Assembly: GCF_001428525.1 (NCBI RefSeq) | Contig: NZ_LMHW01000001.1 | Span: 186,705-250,704 of the forward strand | DNA: 64,000 nt | DNA from: Flavobacterium sp. Root186 | Lineage (GTDB): Bacteria; Bacteroidota; Bacteroidia; Flavobacteriales; Flavobacteriaceae | Reading direction: 5' to 3' | Shown here: one piece after another, positions 18,201 through 26,988 of the stretch | Numbering within the stretch: the first letter of the stretch is position 1 | How the letters are laid out: each line of letters begins with the position of its first letter | Translations under genes and position numbers: made by a program | Notes under the pieces: model-generated | What the model saw: the letters and a program-made list of their open reading frames with translations, nothing else | What the model was told of the DNA's origin: nothing | Database searches by the model: none

Positions 18201-18808
18201 GGTTCAATTCGAACATCATTTGTTACAACTAAAGAAACAGGCCTGAAAATCCCCATTGGCTGAGAACCTTCAGAAAATCCCCATTCTCCCGAACATCCTC
18301 CACAAACCCAAGGGAGATCTGCAATAAAAGAAGGATGTGCCGCTTTAACTAAAATTATATTTTCCTTGTCAAAAAAAACAGCTTTTGTAATATCTAAGGT
18401 AAAAGTCGTTCGGCCGCCTTTGTGTTCACCAACTTTTTTACCATTTACCCAAACTGTGGCGTAAGAACTTACACCTTCAAAATAAAGAAAAAGTTGTTTT
18501 GAAGCGTCTTTTTTATCCAGATTTAAAGATCTTTTGTACCAGGCAGTACCATGCAAATTTCCGTGTTTTGTTCTTCTATAACCATAATACTGATCCCAAT
18601 TGTGAGGCACGTTTACGTTTAACCATTTATCTGACTTTGGATTCTCCACAAAAGATTTCTCTGCTTGCGGATTATCCAAAATAATGGTTTCCCAAGACGA
18701 GTTCAGCGAAACTTCCTTTCGGACTTTCGCTGAACTTTTTGTGCTTTGACTCCAAACAAAGCAAAGACTTGAAAAAAAACAAAAAATAAAAAAAACTATT
18801 CTGTTCAT
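15281..18808 (-). CDS. Large GH2-family glycoside hydrolase with malectin and CBM35-like domains
   Basis: This 1175-aa secreted protein has a signal peptide ending at about residue 20 (CFVWSQS). The GH2 sugar-binding domain is about 35-200. The Ig domain is about 205-315, and the barrel about 320-600 has predicted acid/base E438 (GLQNES) and nucleophile E506 (LLNGEYGAW). Ig-like segments follow. A malectin-like module is about 715-880 (YIYRVNCGGSEMTDSSGNTW; YLVELYFTEPWYGTGGGMD). A CBM6/35-like module closes the protein (about 1055-1175, ending GLMLDNFEFQ). GH2 proteins are usually about 800-1000 aa, so this is a large, multimodular member. It is likely a beta-galactosidase or beta-glucuronidase that docks on pectin side chains. 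Substrate is inferred from context. Confidence 0.82.
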   Translation of the reverse strand: MNRIVFFIFCFFSSLCFVWSQSTKSSAKVRKEVSLNSSWETIILDNPQAEKSFVENPKSDKWLNVNVPHNWDQYYGYRRTKHGNLHGTAWYKRSLNLDKKDASKQLFLYFEGVSSYATVWVNGKKVGEHKGGRTTFTLDITKAVFFDKENIILVKAAHPSFIADLPWVCGGCSGEWGFSEGSQPMGIFRPVSLVVTNDVRIEPFGVHIWNDKSISKQKAILHTTTEIKNYGTSARNLTIENILYDASGKKTVTTKSDIKYFSGETKEIAQTLPEILNPQLWSPSNPYLYKLVTSVYENGKIIDQLTTPYGIRWVSWPVSRDGKDNRFFINNEPLFINGICEYEHLIGNSHSFSDEMIHSRIEQIKAGGFNAFREAHQPHNLLYQKELDENGILFWSQFSAHIWYDTPEFKENFKTLLREWIKERRNSPSVVMWGLQNESTIPKEFAEECTQIIREMDPLSASQRIVTTCNGGEGTDWNVVQNWSGTYGGDPLKYHLEMSTQLLNGEYGAWRSADLHTEGEFDQKGTLSENRFSQLMEIKVREAESVKDKIAGQFNWLFASHENPGRVQNGEGFRDIDKVGPVNYKGLFTIWGEPLDAFYMYRANYVSNKTNPMVYIVSHTWPSRWDSAGIKSGIDVYSNCDEVELFNDVNKSSLGKLKNPGIGKHFQFNNVNIQYNVLYAVGYVNGVAVAKDYIVLNTLPKAPNLSALIADKADITKAKKGYNYIYRVNCGGSEMTDSSGNTWFTDTHKNGQYTYGSLSWTDNFEKLPNFFASQRTTFDLINGTKDSELFQSFRYGVDKLRYEFPVGEGEYLVELYFTEPWYGTGGGMDCKGWRLFDVAINENVVLKDFDIWAEAGHDEALKKTFVVKSKNGKIVISFPNIKAGQAIISAIAIGTKKRFEKPADQSPKNIENYVQGTYDKSLNTIASWLDINSKQFSDSDVVFTELPSEVFGADYLQFSDHSKIKGSFTVKEESTIFVFVDSKIKESASLSDYKKIEEKAKNSNRTEFSVFSKKVKKGEKVLFDNSQSISSIAVVPTYDMGEKDDSRPIVIIEAEKAKSTGTGIEKGNFKKADYIEFTQKTNNSIEFEVKPGVAGIYLMRFKFMNRNETPLKVKFKMEDAYGILMRNDTIEFFPSTEKWKILNTTSGGYINAGTYKITLDGDDLKGLMLDNFEFQ

Positions 18809-18872
18809 ATTTTTAAACCATATCAGTGATATAAGGTAATTTAAGTTTTGAATTTAATAATCCTTAATCAGC

Positions 18873-18905
18873 AAACCTGACGAGTTTTTAAAACCCGTCA
18901 GGTTT
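18873..18905. repeat. Short perfect-type palindrome AAACCTGACGAG / CCCGTCAGGTTT
   Basis: AAACCTGACGAGTTTTTAAAACCCGTCAGGTTT forms a stem of about 13 bp with one mismatch; it lies after a half copy of the CATATAAG family (18814-18851). Together they fill the 113-bp gap. Related 'ACCTAACAG / CTGTTAGGT' copies are at 28749-28775 and 45762-45792. It may end or weaken transcription on the - strand. Confidence 0.6.
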
Positions 18906-18921
18906 AACTTTGTCTATAATA

Positions 18922-21651
18922 TTAATAAAACAGCCAGTCTATAGCTGCTTTTTCTCCTGCATCAATATAGCCAACATCACGTGGTGTTATGGTTTGATCT
19001 GCGTCGATAAAACCTAAAATCAATACTTTTCCTTTTCCTAAATCTAATTTATTCTCGCCAGGCTGAAACGTATACGTGTGAATATTTACACGTGGAAGCT
19101 CTTTTAAATTCATTGCACTTGCCAGAATAACTTCGGCTTGACCGTGAGCATTTCCTGCTGCATCAGTTTCTAAACTCGGCGGTAATAAAAATCTTTTCTG
19201 ATCTGAATTGAAATAACCAACTACTAATTTAACCGCTTTTGTGTTTTTAAACTTCAAATGCGTTCCTTTTTCATTTTGATCGTTTTCTACATACTTAAAA
19301 CCTTTTAGATTTTGAAGTTCGGGAGCTATTTTCGTCAATTCAGAAATGTCTGTTCCGTAAACTTTTGTTCCTGTTTTAACTAAATAAGCTGCAGGTTTTT
19401 CATCAATAAAAGTTACTTCTGCCGCTTTCCAGGGCTTTCCTTCTTTGGTATCAATTTTACCATCTTTTGACGATTTTAACTTGTCCAGATTTCTTTTGAA
19501 ATTAGCCAATTCACGTTCGTAATGCGGTAATAATTCTGCCCATGTTTTGTTGTTTCCGTCATCGCCCCCAATTGGAATTCGGCGTTGAGCGGTCTGCATA
19601 CTGTTGGCGTAATAATACGTATCTTTTGTTAGATTTACCAATAATTCATAATGCTCGATGCTTTTTTCTAAGTGAGGCATCGCTTTATCTAAATCGCTAA
19701 TATCATTTGAATAGCTGTATCTCAACACCAATAAAGCTGCTTTTACTTTTTCTGAAAAGAAATCGGCAAACGCTTTATAAGCATGCATATCGTTTTTAAG
19801 ACGTAAAAATTCTTCTTTGTCTTTGGTTACGCTTTTTTCTGCTTTGTCGATCGCTTCAACTGCTAATCTTCCGTGTTCTGTGATTTCAGCAATAATCTGC
19901 GTTGGAAGTTCGCCTGAATGTGGTTCTTTATTCCACTCTTTTTTAGCATATTCCAAAAGCAATTCACCAGCTGGTCCGCACGATTCGTGGAATCCTGGGT
20001 AAACACGCCATTTTGATGGATTAACCAACTGACTTTCGAACATTCCTAATAATAAAGTCTGACGGTTTCCTTCTGTAATTCCAAAACGTCTTAATGTTTT
20101 TGGAGCAATTTCTCCTGTTTCATCATACGCTTTTTGAATGTTATTTGCAGCTTCTAGATCAGTTCCGTATTTAGCTGCTAAATCAGTATTCCAATATTTA
20201 ACTTCTTCCTTTCTATCTCTTTTACTATCCCACGCATATCTAGCCCAGGCTTTGTACCAAATCCAGTCACGATCCATTTCTAATAATCGTTCGCCTGTTT
20301 TGGTTTTATCTGCCGAATATGGCCAATCCCAATACGATGCCTGCGGATATAAATGCAGTGCATTTGCGCCGTGAACGCTGTGCATGGCTTTTACCGTTTT
20401 CTGGATAAAGTCTGGCGAGCCGTATCTGAAAGGTTCTAAGTTTGCCAGGATATGAACATTCTCAATATGAATTGATTTTAGAGCGCTTAATTGTTTATGC
20501 GTTTCACCCCAAGGTCCGCCCGGCGTATAAGTCGTAAGAGATTCTCCTGTATATTTACTTTCTGTGTATAGATTTTTGTATAACGGAAGTGATTTTTCCA
20601 TTACCAAAGGGCCATCTGTATCGTGAGAACGCAGAATAATTGGCGGTTCTTCTGTTTTTCCTAATGCTTGTAAACCATCACGAACGCCTGGAATAATGGT
20701 TTTCGTAAACCATTCTACATCATCATCAACGGTATTGATTGCTTCTCCCAAACAAACCATTAATCCAACATTTGGATATTTTTCGATAAAAGCCGCAATA
20801 GATTTTCTGGTATAATCTGAAAGTAAAGGCGTAATTGGACGCGAACGATCTTGTGTTTTAATATTGTAATGCTCCGCAAAAGGCTTAGAAACGATAATAT
20901 TGTAGAACATCTGAATGACCCAGATTCCTCTTTTATTGGCTTCTACGGTTAAGAATTTATAGATTTCTTCGTTCTTTTTAAAATCTTCATCGCTTACTTC
21001 TACTGCAAACGGATATTCTTTCAATTTTACTAAAGAAGCAAATGGATGCCCGTTCCATAAATACAAGGAATTCATTCTGTTTTCTACCAGCATATCCAAA
21101 TATTTTACCCATAGTTTTTTATCGTAAAACCAAGGGAAAGTTTCAGGCGTATACGGATATTCGTAAACATCACGTCCTGGAAGGTAAACGGGTTTCTGCA
21201 TTCCGATACAAGCTCCTCTTAAAACCATTTCCGGACTGTCATCAATGTTAATTTCTGACGGAAATTTTCCTGAATCTTTAATACGATCAGTTAATTCTAA
21301 TGCGCCATATAAAGCTCCAGAAGCATCTGTTCCTTCAATATAAATGATATTTTTTTGGGTACGAATTTGAAAGCCTTCTTTTTTAGTCAGTTTGCTATCG
21401 TCGATTTTGGCGCTTTTTGCGTTTTGTTTCCAAAAATCGGTTCCTTTTTCTCCAATAACAATTACCTGATCTTTTGACTTTGTGATTTTATTGGAAGAAG
21501 TGATTTTGAATCCTTTACCAGATAACGTTTCAGATAGTTTTTCGGCTCCAAATTTTGCTCTCGGCGAGTTGGCATTGCTAACGATAGTTACATTTTGCGC
21601 TGTCGCGAAAGAGACGTAGAAAACTAAAAAAATTAAGCTTAAATATTTCAT
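18922..21651 (-). CDS. Alpha-glucuronidase-like (GH67/GH115-type) secreted protein
   Basis: This 909-aa protein has a signal peptide ending near residue 18 (VSFATAQ). Residues about 20-145 look like the small alpha/beta domain found before GH67, GH115 and GH20 barrels (VIVIGEKGTDFW; IYIEGTDASGALYGALEL). The barrel, about 150-520, contains ENRMNSLYLWNGHPFASL, NKRGIWVIQMFYN and GLMVCLGEAINT. A helical segment (560-740) and an Ig-like C-terminal part follow. Similar Bacteroidota proteins are often labelled alpha-glucuronidase or alpha-galacturonidase. In this pectin context removal of an alpha-linked uronic acid is plausible. I could not identify catalytic residues with confidence, so the activity is only a guess. 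Confidence 0.65.
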   Translation of the reverse strand: MKYLSLIFLVFYVSFATAQNVTIVSNANSPRAKFGAEKLSETLSGKGFKITSSNKITKSKDQVIVIGEKGTDFWKQNAKSAKIDDSKLTKKEGFQIRTQKNIIYIEGTDASGALYGALELTDRIKDSGKFPSEINIDDSPEMVLRGACIGMQKPVYLPGRDVYEYPYTPETFPWFYDKKLWVKYLDMLVENRMNSLYLWNGHPFASLVKLKEYPFAVEVSDEDFKKNEEIYKFLTVEANKRGIWVIQMFYNIIVSKPFAEHYNIKTQDRSRPITPLLSDYTRKSIAAFIEKYPNVGLMVCLGEAINTVDDDVEWFTKTIIPGVRDGLQALGKTEEPPIILRSHDTDGPLVMEKSLPLYKNLYTESKYTGESLTTYTPGGPWGETHKQLSALKSIHIENVHILANLEPFRYGSPDFIQKTVKAMHSVHGANALHLYPQASYWDWPYSADKTKTGERLLEMDRDWIWYKAWARYAWDSKRDRKEEVKYWNTDLAAKYGTDLEAANNIQKAYDETGEIAPKTLRRFGITEGNRQTLLLGMFESQLVNPSKWRVYPGFHESCGPAGELLLEYAKKEWNKEPHSGELPTQIIAEITEHGRLAVEAIDKAEKSVTKDKEEFLRLKNDMHAYKAFADFFSEKVKAALLVLRYSYSNDISDLDKAMPHLEKSIEHYELLVNLTKDTYYYANSMQTAQRRIPIGGDDGNNKTWAELLPHYERELANFKRNLDKLKSSKDGKIDTKEGKPWKAAEVTFIDEKPAAYLVKTGTKVYGTDISELTKIAPELQNLKGFKYVENDQNEKGTHLKFKNTKAVKLVVGYFNSDQKRFLLPPSLETDAAGNAHGQAEVILASAMNLKELPRVNIHTYTFQPGENKLDLGKGKVLILGFIDADQTITPRDVGYIDAGEKAAIDWLFY

Positions 21652-21682
21652 GGTATGCTGTTTTGGGTATTCATTCTAAAAA

Positions 21683-21762
21683 GAATCTGCTAAATCTGCC
21701 TTTATCTATAAAAATCTGCGTGAAATTATTTGCACGCAGATTAGGCAGATTTAAGCAGATTT
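21683..21762. repeat. Palindromic repeat of the AAATCTGC family
   Basis: AATCTGC-TAAATCTGCC on the left and GGCAGATTTAAGCAGATT on the right bracket an inner pair AAAATCTGCGTGAA / TTGCACGCAGATT. Other copies lie at 26855-26978, 37817-37948, 40540-40640 and 59431-59600. It fills the gap between two genes of the locus. Confidence 0.7.
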
Positions 21763-21777
21763 TATTTTGATCTTTTT

Positions 21778-22671
21778 TTAATTCTGAAAAATTTTTTTCA
21801 AATAGGCCACATTTGCGCCGTAATTGGCTTTTACATTGTGTACTTGTGTTACGTCACGTGAACGCTCTACAATTAGCCAGCCACTCCATTTCATTTCATC
21901 AAGCGTTTGTTTGATTTTTGGCATATCGATCGCTTTATCATTTTCTAACCAAAATTGATCCGTATTTGAAGCGTGAATCTGTGCTAAATGTTTCTTACCT
22001 AATATTTTTAATTCTGATACAATATCTCTGCCGTTATCCACTGCATTCGCAAAATTAAAAGAACTCTTAATGTATTTTGAACCAACTTCTTCTAAAAGTT
22101 TTTTCTCTTCGGTAGCACTCAAAGAAGTTTCAATTGCGATAACTCCGCCTATTTTGCCCACTTCTTTTCCTGCCCATTGCAGTCTTTTAATAACTTCTGG
22201 ACGTAATTCCGGATTTTTAACCAAATCAGTTTGTGTTCCTAACGGTAGATACGCCACTTTTACGTTCATATCTTTCATCGTTTTGATGCAGTCGTCAATC
22301 ATTGGCGTAATTTCTCTGGTTGCAAAAGACTGTGCATAAAATCCAGACATGGCAATAGAACTGATTCCAACTCCAGTTTCTTTAGACTTATCAAGGAATT
22401 TTTGTCTTTCTACAGGATCACCCAGTTTACTGTCAAAAGTTGGTCGGTTTCCTAAACCTCCCATGTCCAGTTCGATTCCGTCAGCTTTTAATTCAGCAGC
22501 CAAACCAAAAGCGCCTAATTTTTGTCTTTTTAAAATCATCCAGTCGCAAACCGCAACTTTATATTTTTGCTTTTTATTAGAAGACTGAGCCGTTGCACAG
22601 CTGTTGAATGTTGCCGATAAAACAGCCAGAAATAAAACAAGAATATTTCTTTTAAAATAAGTTGATTTCAT
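21778..22671 (-). CDS. Lipoprotein with sugar isomerase/epimerase-like TIM barrel
   Basis: This 297-aa protein has a lipoprotein signal (LSATFNSCATAQ) and a xylose-isomerase-like TIM barrel (AP endonuclease 2 family). Candidate metal ligands lie in VIAIETSLS, LAQIHASNTDQFW and WLIVERSRD. Family members are cytosolic isomerases or epimerases. Exported versions are common in Bacteroidota saccharide loci and some may act on 3-keto or otherwise oxidised sugars, but the reaction here is unknown. The ATG at 22671 is chosen because an in-frame ATG 18 bp upstream lies inside the intergenic palindrome. It follows the propeller lipoprotein gene by 116 bp. Confidence 0.75.
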   Translation of the reverse strand: MKSTYFKRNILVLFLAVLSATFNSCATAQSSNKKQKYKVAVCDWMILKRQKLGAFGLAAELKADGIELDMGGLGNRPTFDSKLGDPVERQKFLDKSKETGVGISSIAMSGFYAQSFATREITPMIDDCIKTMKDMNVKVAYLPLGTQTDLVKNPELRPEVIKRLQWAGKEVGKIGGVIAIETSLSATEEKKLLEEVGSKYIKSSFNFANAVDNGRDIVSELKILGKKHLAQIHASNTDQFWLENDKAIDMPKIKQTLDEMKWSGWLIVERSRDVTQVHNVKANYGANVAYLKKIFQN

Positions 22672-22683
22672 ATTATTGGTTTT

Positions 22684-22776
22684 TACCATTAAGATATTAA
22701 GAAAATTAAGCGCTGCTTCTTAATAAAACTTAAAACAGAAAATAAAGCTTAATGAAACTTAATATCTTAATGGTTA
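22684..22776. repeat. Palindromic repeat of the CCATTAAGATATTAAG family
   Basis: TACCATTAAGATATTAAG at the left is matched by CTTAATATCTTAATGGTTA at the right. A second copy lies at 35773-35935. The ATGGT in the arm makes a false start codon for the downstream gene in both places. Confidence 0.7.
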
Positions 22777-22787
22777 AATTTTAAATT

Positions 22788-23933
22788 TTACTCTTCTTCC
22801 GCTTTTACCGCTGTTACGACTTTTCCTTCTTCTCCAGGCCAGATTCCGTTTTTGATAGGGAATGCTTTTAATTTATTTGGATCAACTTTTACATATTTCA
22901 GTTTTTCTCTTCTCCAAGTGTAAACGATATGCACCATTCCGTCTGAGCTCTGAATCATTGACGGATAAGAATACTGACTGATTTTTGAATCTTCTAAAAC
23001 CAATGCTGCTTTCCAATTAATTCCATCATCAGAAATTGAAACATTCAACGGCGTTCTTGGACCTTTTGCTTCCGTTCCCGGAGGCAAAACATGATTGTAA
23101 ACCAACAAATGTTTTCCGTTTTTAAGCGTTACGGCATCGGTTCCTGAGTTATTATTTGGTAAACCAATTAATTCGACATCCGACCATGTTTTTCCGTTAT
23201 CTTTTGAGAATGTGCTGAAAATAGCTCTGTTTCTTGTTCTTCCAATGGCTTGAATACTGCCGTCTTTGTGGAATAATATACTTGGCTGTATTGCATTGAT
23301 TTTTTGTTTTCCTCTCGGAAGTGTATCGCCCATAATCCAAGTCTTTCCAAAATCAGGAGTCGATTCCATACGAAGTCTCCATCCGTCTCCTTCAATACTT
23401 GACGGACATAATAAAGTTCCGTTGCTTAATAAAACAGGTTTGTTTTTGATTGGTCCTAAGAAACCATCCGGCATTTTTTTAGCCTCAGACCATGTTTTTC
23501 CGCCATCAGCTGAAGTTCTGATTACGCCCCACCATTCAGATGGTTTTGGTCCGATTTTGTAGAAAAGCATTAAATCGCCACCCGGAATTTGATACAGAAC
23601 CGGATTCCATGTTGGTAATCTCGGACCTTCTTTCATCACGCCATCGGCTACTTTAACGCCTTCGCCCCATTTATCACTTCCTTTCGGTTTGATGCTTACG
23701 TAGATGCAAACATCAGGATGTCTTTCGTGAGTACCTCCAAACCAGGATGAAACTAAATCACCATTTGTTGCTTCGACAATTGTAACCGCGTGGCAAGACG
23801 GATAAGGCGCTTTATCATAAATAAATTCATCAACCAGAATACCTTCTTTCCAAGTCTTTTTTTCTAAAGCCGATTTACAACTTCCTAAAAGGAAAAGTCC
23901 AAACAAGACAAATGTTAATTTTACTATCTTCAT
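22788..23933 (-). CDS. Lipoprotein with Asp-box (BNR) beta-propeller, sialidase-like
   Basis: This 381-aa lipoprotein (lipobox LFLLGSC, Cys about 19) is built as a six-bladed propeller of the BNR_2/sialidase type. Asp-box motifs are visible in four blades: SADGGKTW, TPDFGKTW, SKDNGKTW and SDDGINW. Near the start, SCHAVTIVEATNGDLVSSWF and GGTHERHPDV resemble the first catalytic blade of this family. The classic sialidase Arg triad was not identified with confidence. In pectin loci, sialidase-fold enzymes (GH33) act on the 2-keto acids Kdo and Dha of rhamnogalacturonan II, and propeller lyases act on Rha-GlcA. Either is possible. It sits between a GH78 and the isomerase-fold lipoprotein. Confidence 0.7.
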   Translation of the reverse strand: MKIVKLTFVLFGLFLLGSCKSALEKKTWKEGILVDEFIYDKAPYPSCHAVTIVEATNGDLVSSWFGGTHERHPDVCIYVSIKPKGSDKWGEGVKVADGVMKEGPRLPTWNPVLYQIPGGDLMLFYKIGPKPSEWWGVIRTSADGGKTWSEAKKMPDGFLGPIKNKPVLLSNGTLLCPSSIEGDGWRLRMESTPDFGKTWIMGDTLPRGKQKINAIQPSILFHKDGSIQAIGRTRNRAIFSTFSKDNGKTWSDVELIGLPNNNSGTDAVTLKNGKHLLVYNHVLPPGTEAKGPRTPLNVSISDDGINWKAALVLEDSKISQYSYPSMIQSSDGMVHIVYTWRREKLKYVKVDPNKLKAFPIKNGIWPGEEGKVVTAVKAEEE

Positions 23934-24076
23934 TCTTAATTTAATTATGAATTAAAATTTTTGATTATAAATACATACCTAATAATTTTTCGCACAAAAT
24001 TATTTAATAAATGTAAAAATGACACTAAAAATCTAAAGATGTATCCTGTACTGTCCCGAATTCTTAAAAATGCAGC

Positions 24077-26827
24077 TTATTTTACGTTTAAAATATAGGT
24101 TCCTGAAGAAAGTGTAATAGCAAGATTACTTTTTTCTGTTTTATAAGAATGCGAAGTTTTATCTAATTTCTGTTTGTTGATTGAAACAGCCGAAACATCA
24201 GTTGTAGGAAGATAAACTACTGCTGAACTATTTGCAGGAATGGTAATATTCCAAACCAAAGCTTTTTTATCTTTTTTCCAGTCACTTTTAATCAAGCCGT
24301 AAACCGATTCGTAAGAAGCATTTACATACGTTAAACCCGCATTAAAATCCGGTTTCATAATGATTTGTTTGAAACCCGGAGTTTCAGGATTGCTCTTGAT
24401 TCCGGCCATATTTTCATAATACCAAATCAATAAATCGCCCAAAAGCATGACGTGATTTTGCGAATTCATTGCAGGATCTGCTGTGTTTCCGTTCCATAAT
24501 TCCCAAATCGTAGTCGCTCCGTTTTCGACCATATAACCCCAGCTTGGATAGGTTTTATTTGATGCCAGTTTGAAAGCTAAATCTCCGCGCCCCAAATTAG
24601 TTAGCGTTCGCATCAAAAACTGAGTTCCAATAACACCTGTGCTTACGTGACCGTTTTTAGTTACTTCTACTTCATGAACTAAATTTTCAAAGACTTTTTG
24701 CTGTAATTCTTCTTGAACCATTCCAAAAGTCAAAGGCAATAAATTGGCTGTTACGGTATTATTGGCGTAATTATTTTTGGCTGAATTAAAATACTTTGCA
24801 TTGAATGCTTTTTTGATTCTTGAAGCCAAATCATCGTAATGTGCAATATCTTTCTCAGCATTGGCAATTACCGCGAACTTTTTCATGGTATTTAAAAGCT
24901 GATAGAAAAAAGCACTCGAAATCAATTCGCCATCTGTTAAACGAGACGGATCTTTGGAACGAATTAATTCCAATGATTCTGGCGGAACGCACCAATCACC
25001 GTATTTATCTTTGGTCATAATATCATCAACCAAATAATTTTCTTCCATATAATCCATCCATTTTTTCATAGACGGATATTGTTTTTCGACTACTTTTTTG
25101 TCTCCAAATTGTTGATACAACATATCCGAAACCGTAATATACGTTCCCGGCCACGTCACATTATCGCCGTAATAACGCCAGAAAGCTGGTGCTACATCCG
25201 GAATTCCGCCATCTATAGTTTGTGCGTTTTTAATATCATCCAGCCATTTTGCATACAAAGTCTGATTGTCGAATAAAAAACTTTCGCCATAAGCTCCCGT
25301 TGTTCTGTCTCCCAACCAAGGCTGACGCTCATTTCTTTGCGGACAATCAATTGGCATTCCTTTATAATTCCCGCTGATTCCCCACCACGCATTCTTAAAA
25401 ATCTGATTCATAATAGAGTTAGAAGAATCAAAAGTTCCCGTTGTGGCAATATCATCATAAACGATTTTTCCAACAAAATTTTCTAAACTAGGTTTTGTTT
25501 TGAAACCTGAAATTTCAACAAACCTGAAACCGTGAAAAATAAATCGTGGTTCCCAAACTTCTTCGCCTTCGCCTTTTAAAGTATAGATATCGGTCGTTTT
25601 AGCATCACGCAAGTTGGCAATGTATAATGAACCATCTTTTTGTAAAGATTCTGCAAATTTCATCGTGATTTTATCTCCCACATTTCCTTTTATTTTCAAT
25701 TGTAACCAACCCACCATATTTTGTCCCATATCTAAGATATAAGTGCCTTTTGGTGTTTGTTTGATTGAAATAGGTTTTACTTCGCCTTTTACTTTCATAT
25801 TTGCCGACATCTGTCCTTCATAGAATCCACCTGGTTCCTGAACATATTCTGCCGAAAGCCATTTTTTATCATCAAAATTCGTGGTGTTCCAGCCTTTCAT
25901 TTCCTTTCGCGCATCGTATTCTTCTCCGTCGTATTCATTGTTGGATAAGATTGGTCCGTCGGTTGTGATTTTCCAAGTATCGTCGGTACGGATAACGTCT
26001 TTGCTTCCATCAGCATATTCTACAAACAGTTGCAAAGCCATTTTTGGATAACCAAAAGTTTTAATTTTATACGGTTTATAATCCTGACGCATGGTAAAAA
26101 AACGTCCGTTTCCTAAAATCGTTCCCAATGCATTTTTTCCTTCCTGCAATTGCGAAGTCACATCAAAAACATTATATTTTACATTCTTGGTATAATCTGT
26201 AGGAACGGGCGCCAAAACCTGATCTCCAATTTTATTTCCGTTAATGTATAACTCGTACAAGCCCATACCCATAATATAAACCTTGGCGCTTTTGACTTTC
26301 TTTTTCAGGTCGATTTCTTTTCGTAAATATCTGGCTGACAATCTCGAATACTGCGAAATACTATCACCCGGAGAAGCTTTTTCATAGCCAATCCATCGAG
26401 TCGATTTCCAATCGGCATAGGTTAAAATACCAATGCTGAAATGTGCATTTTCTGTAGATTTTACTTCGCCTTTATTTGTAGAAACAATTACTTTCCAGTA
26501 AATATCTTGTCGGTCTTTTAGCTTTTTCCCGTTATAAATTACATTAACAGATTCGTCACTTTGCACTTTTCCGCTGTCCCACAAATCACCGTTTCCAGCA
26601 TTTAATTTTTCTAAAGACGAAGAAGCTAAAATTTGGTAATGAATTTGTTTTACATCATTTACGTTTGCTTTTATTTTCCAGCTCAATCTCGGCTGTAAAA
26701 CATCAATGCCTTCCGGATTGGTGAGCATTTCGCATTTTAAATCTGTAACACTGATTTTGTTTTGGGCTTTCGCCGAAATTGTGAAAAGTGAAATGATTAT
26801 TGTAAGATGTAGAAAAAACTTTTTCAT
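24077..26827 (-). CDS. GH78 alpha-L-rhamnosidase (first copy)
   Basis: This 916-aa secreted enzyme has a signal peptide ending about residue 21 (FTISAKAQ). The order is a fibronectin-like domain (about 25-135), two beta-sandwich carbohydrate-binding domains (about 160-450), an (alpha/alpha)6 catalytic barrel (about 460-800) and a C-terminal beta-domain. The GH78 signature DCPQRNERQPWLGD is at about 494-507 with the predicted general acid E500. The general base is the Glu of ATTIWELWNG. It cleaves terminal alpha-L-rhamnose, as expected for rhamnogalacturonan side chains or backbone ends. A second, divergent GH78 lies at 32973-35777. Confidence 0.93.
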   Translation of the reverse strand: MKKFFLHLTIIISLFTISAKAQNKISVTDLKCEMLTNPEGIDVLQPRLSWKIKANVNDVKQIHYQILASSSLEKLNAGNGDLWDSGKVQSDESVNVIYNGKKLKDRQDIYWKVIVSTNKGEVKSTENAHFSIGILTYADWKSTRWIGYEKASPGDSISQYSRLSARYLRKEIDLKKKVKSAKVYIMGMGLYELYINGNKIGDQVLAPVPTDYTKNVKYNVFDVTSQLQEGKNALGTILGNGRFFTMRQDYKPYKIKTFGYPKMALQLFVEYADGSKDVIRTDDTWKITTDGPILSNNEYDGEEYDARKEMKGWNTTNFDDKKWLSAEYVQEPGGFYEGQMSANMKVKGEVKPISIKQTPKGTYILDMGQNMVGWLQLKIKGNVGDKITMKFAESLQKDGSLYIANLRDAKTTDIYTLKGEGEEVWEPRFIFHGFRFVEISGFKTKPSLENFVGKIVYDDIATTGTFDSSNSIMNQIFKNAWWGISGNYKGMPIDCPQRNERQPWLGDRTTGAYGESFLFDNQTLYAKWLDDIKNAQTIDGGIPDVAPAFWRYYGDNVTWPGTYITVSDMLYQQFGDKKVVEKQYPSMKKWMDYMEENYLVDDIMTKDKYGDWCVPPESLELIRSKDPSRLTDGELISSAFFYQLLNTMKKFAVIANAEKDIAHYDDLASRIKKAFNAKYFNSAKNNYANNTVTANLLPLTFGMVQEELQQKVFENLVHEVEVTKNGHVSTGVIGTQFLMRTLTNLGRGDLAFKLASNKTYPSWGYMVENGATTIWELWNGNTADPAMNSQNHVMLLGDLLIWYYENMAGIKSNPETPGFKQIIMKPDFNAGLTYVNASYESVYGLIKSDWKKDKKALVWNITIPANSSAVVYLPTTDVSAVSINKQKLDKTSHSYKTEKSNLAITLSSGTYILNVK

Positions 26828-26854
26828 AATTTTATTTTAATGCTTTGTGAGGAT

Positions 26855-26978
26855 TTTTTCACGCAGATTTTGGCAGATTTGAGCAGATTTAATTTGATTT
26901 TTAATCTTGAAATTTTGCCAAATGACAAAAATAAAATCTGCGTTTATCTGCTTAAATCTCTTTAAATCTGGGTGAAAT
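26855..26978. repeat. Palindromic repeat of the AAATCTGC family
   Basis: Left arm TTTCACGCAGATTTTGGCAG mirrors a right arm ending AAATCTGGGTGAAA, with nested AGCAGATTTAA / TTAAATCTGC inside. It fills the gap upstream of the GH78 gene. Confidence 0.7.
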
Positions 26979-26988
26979 AATTTAAGCT

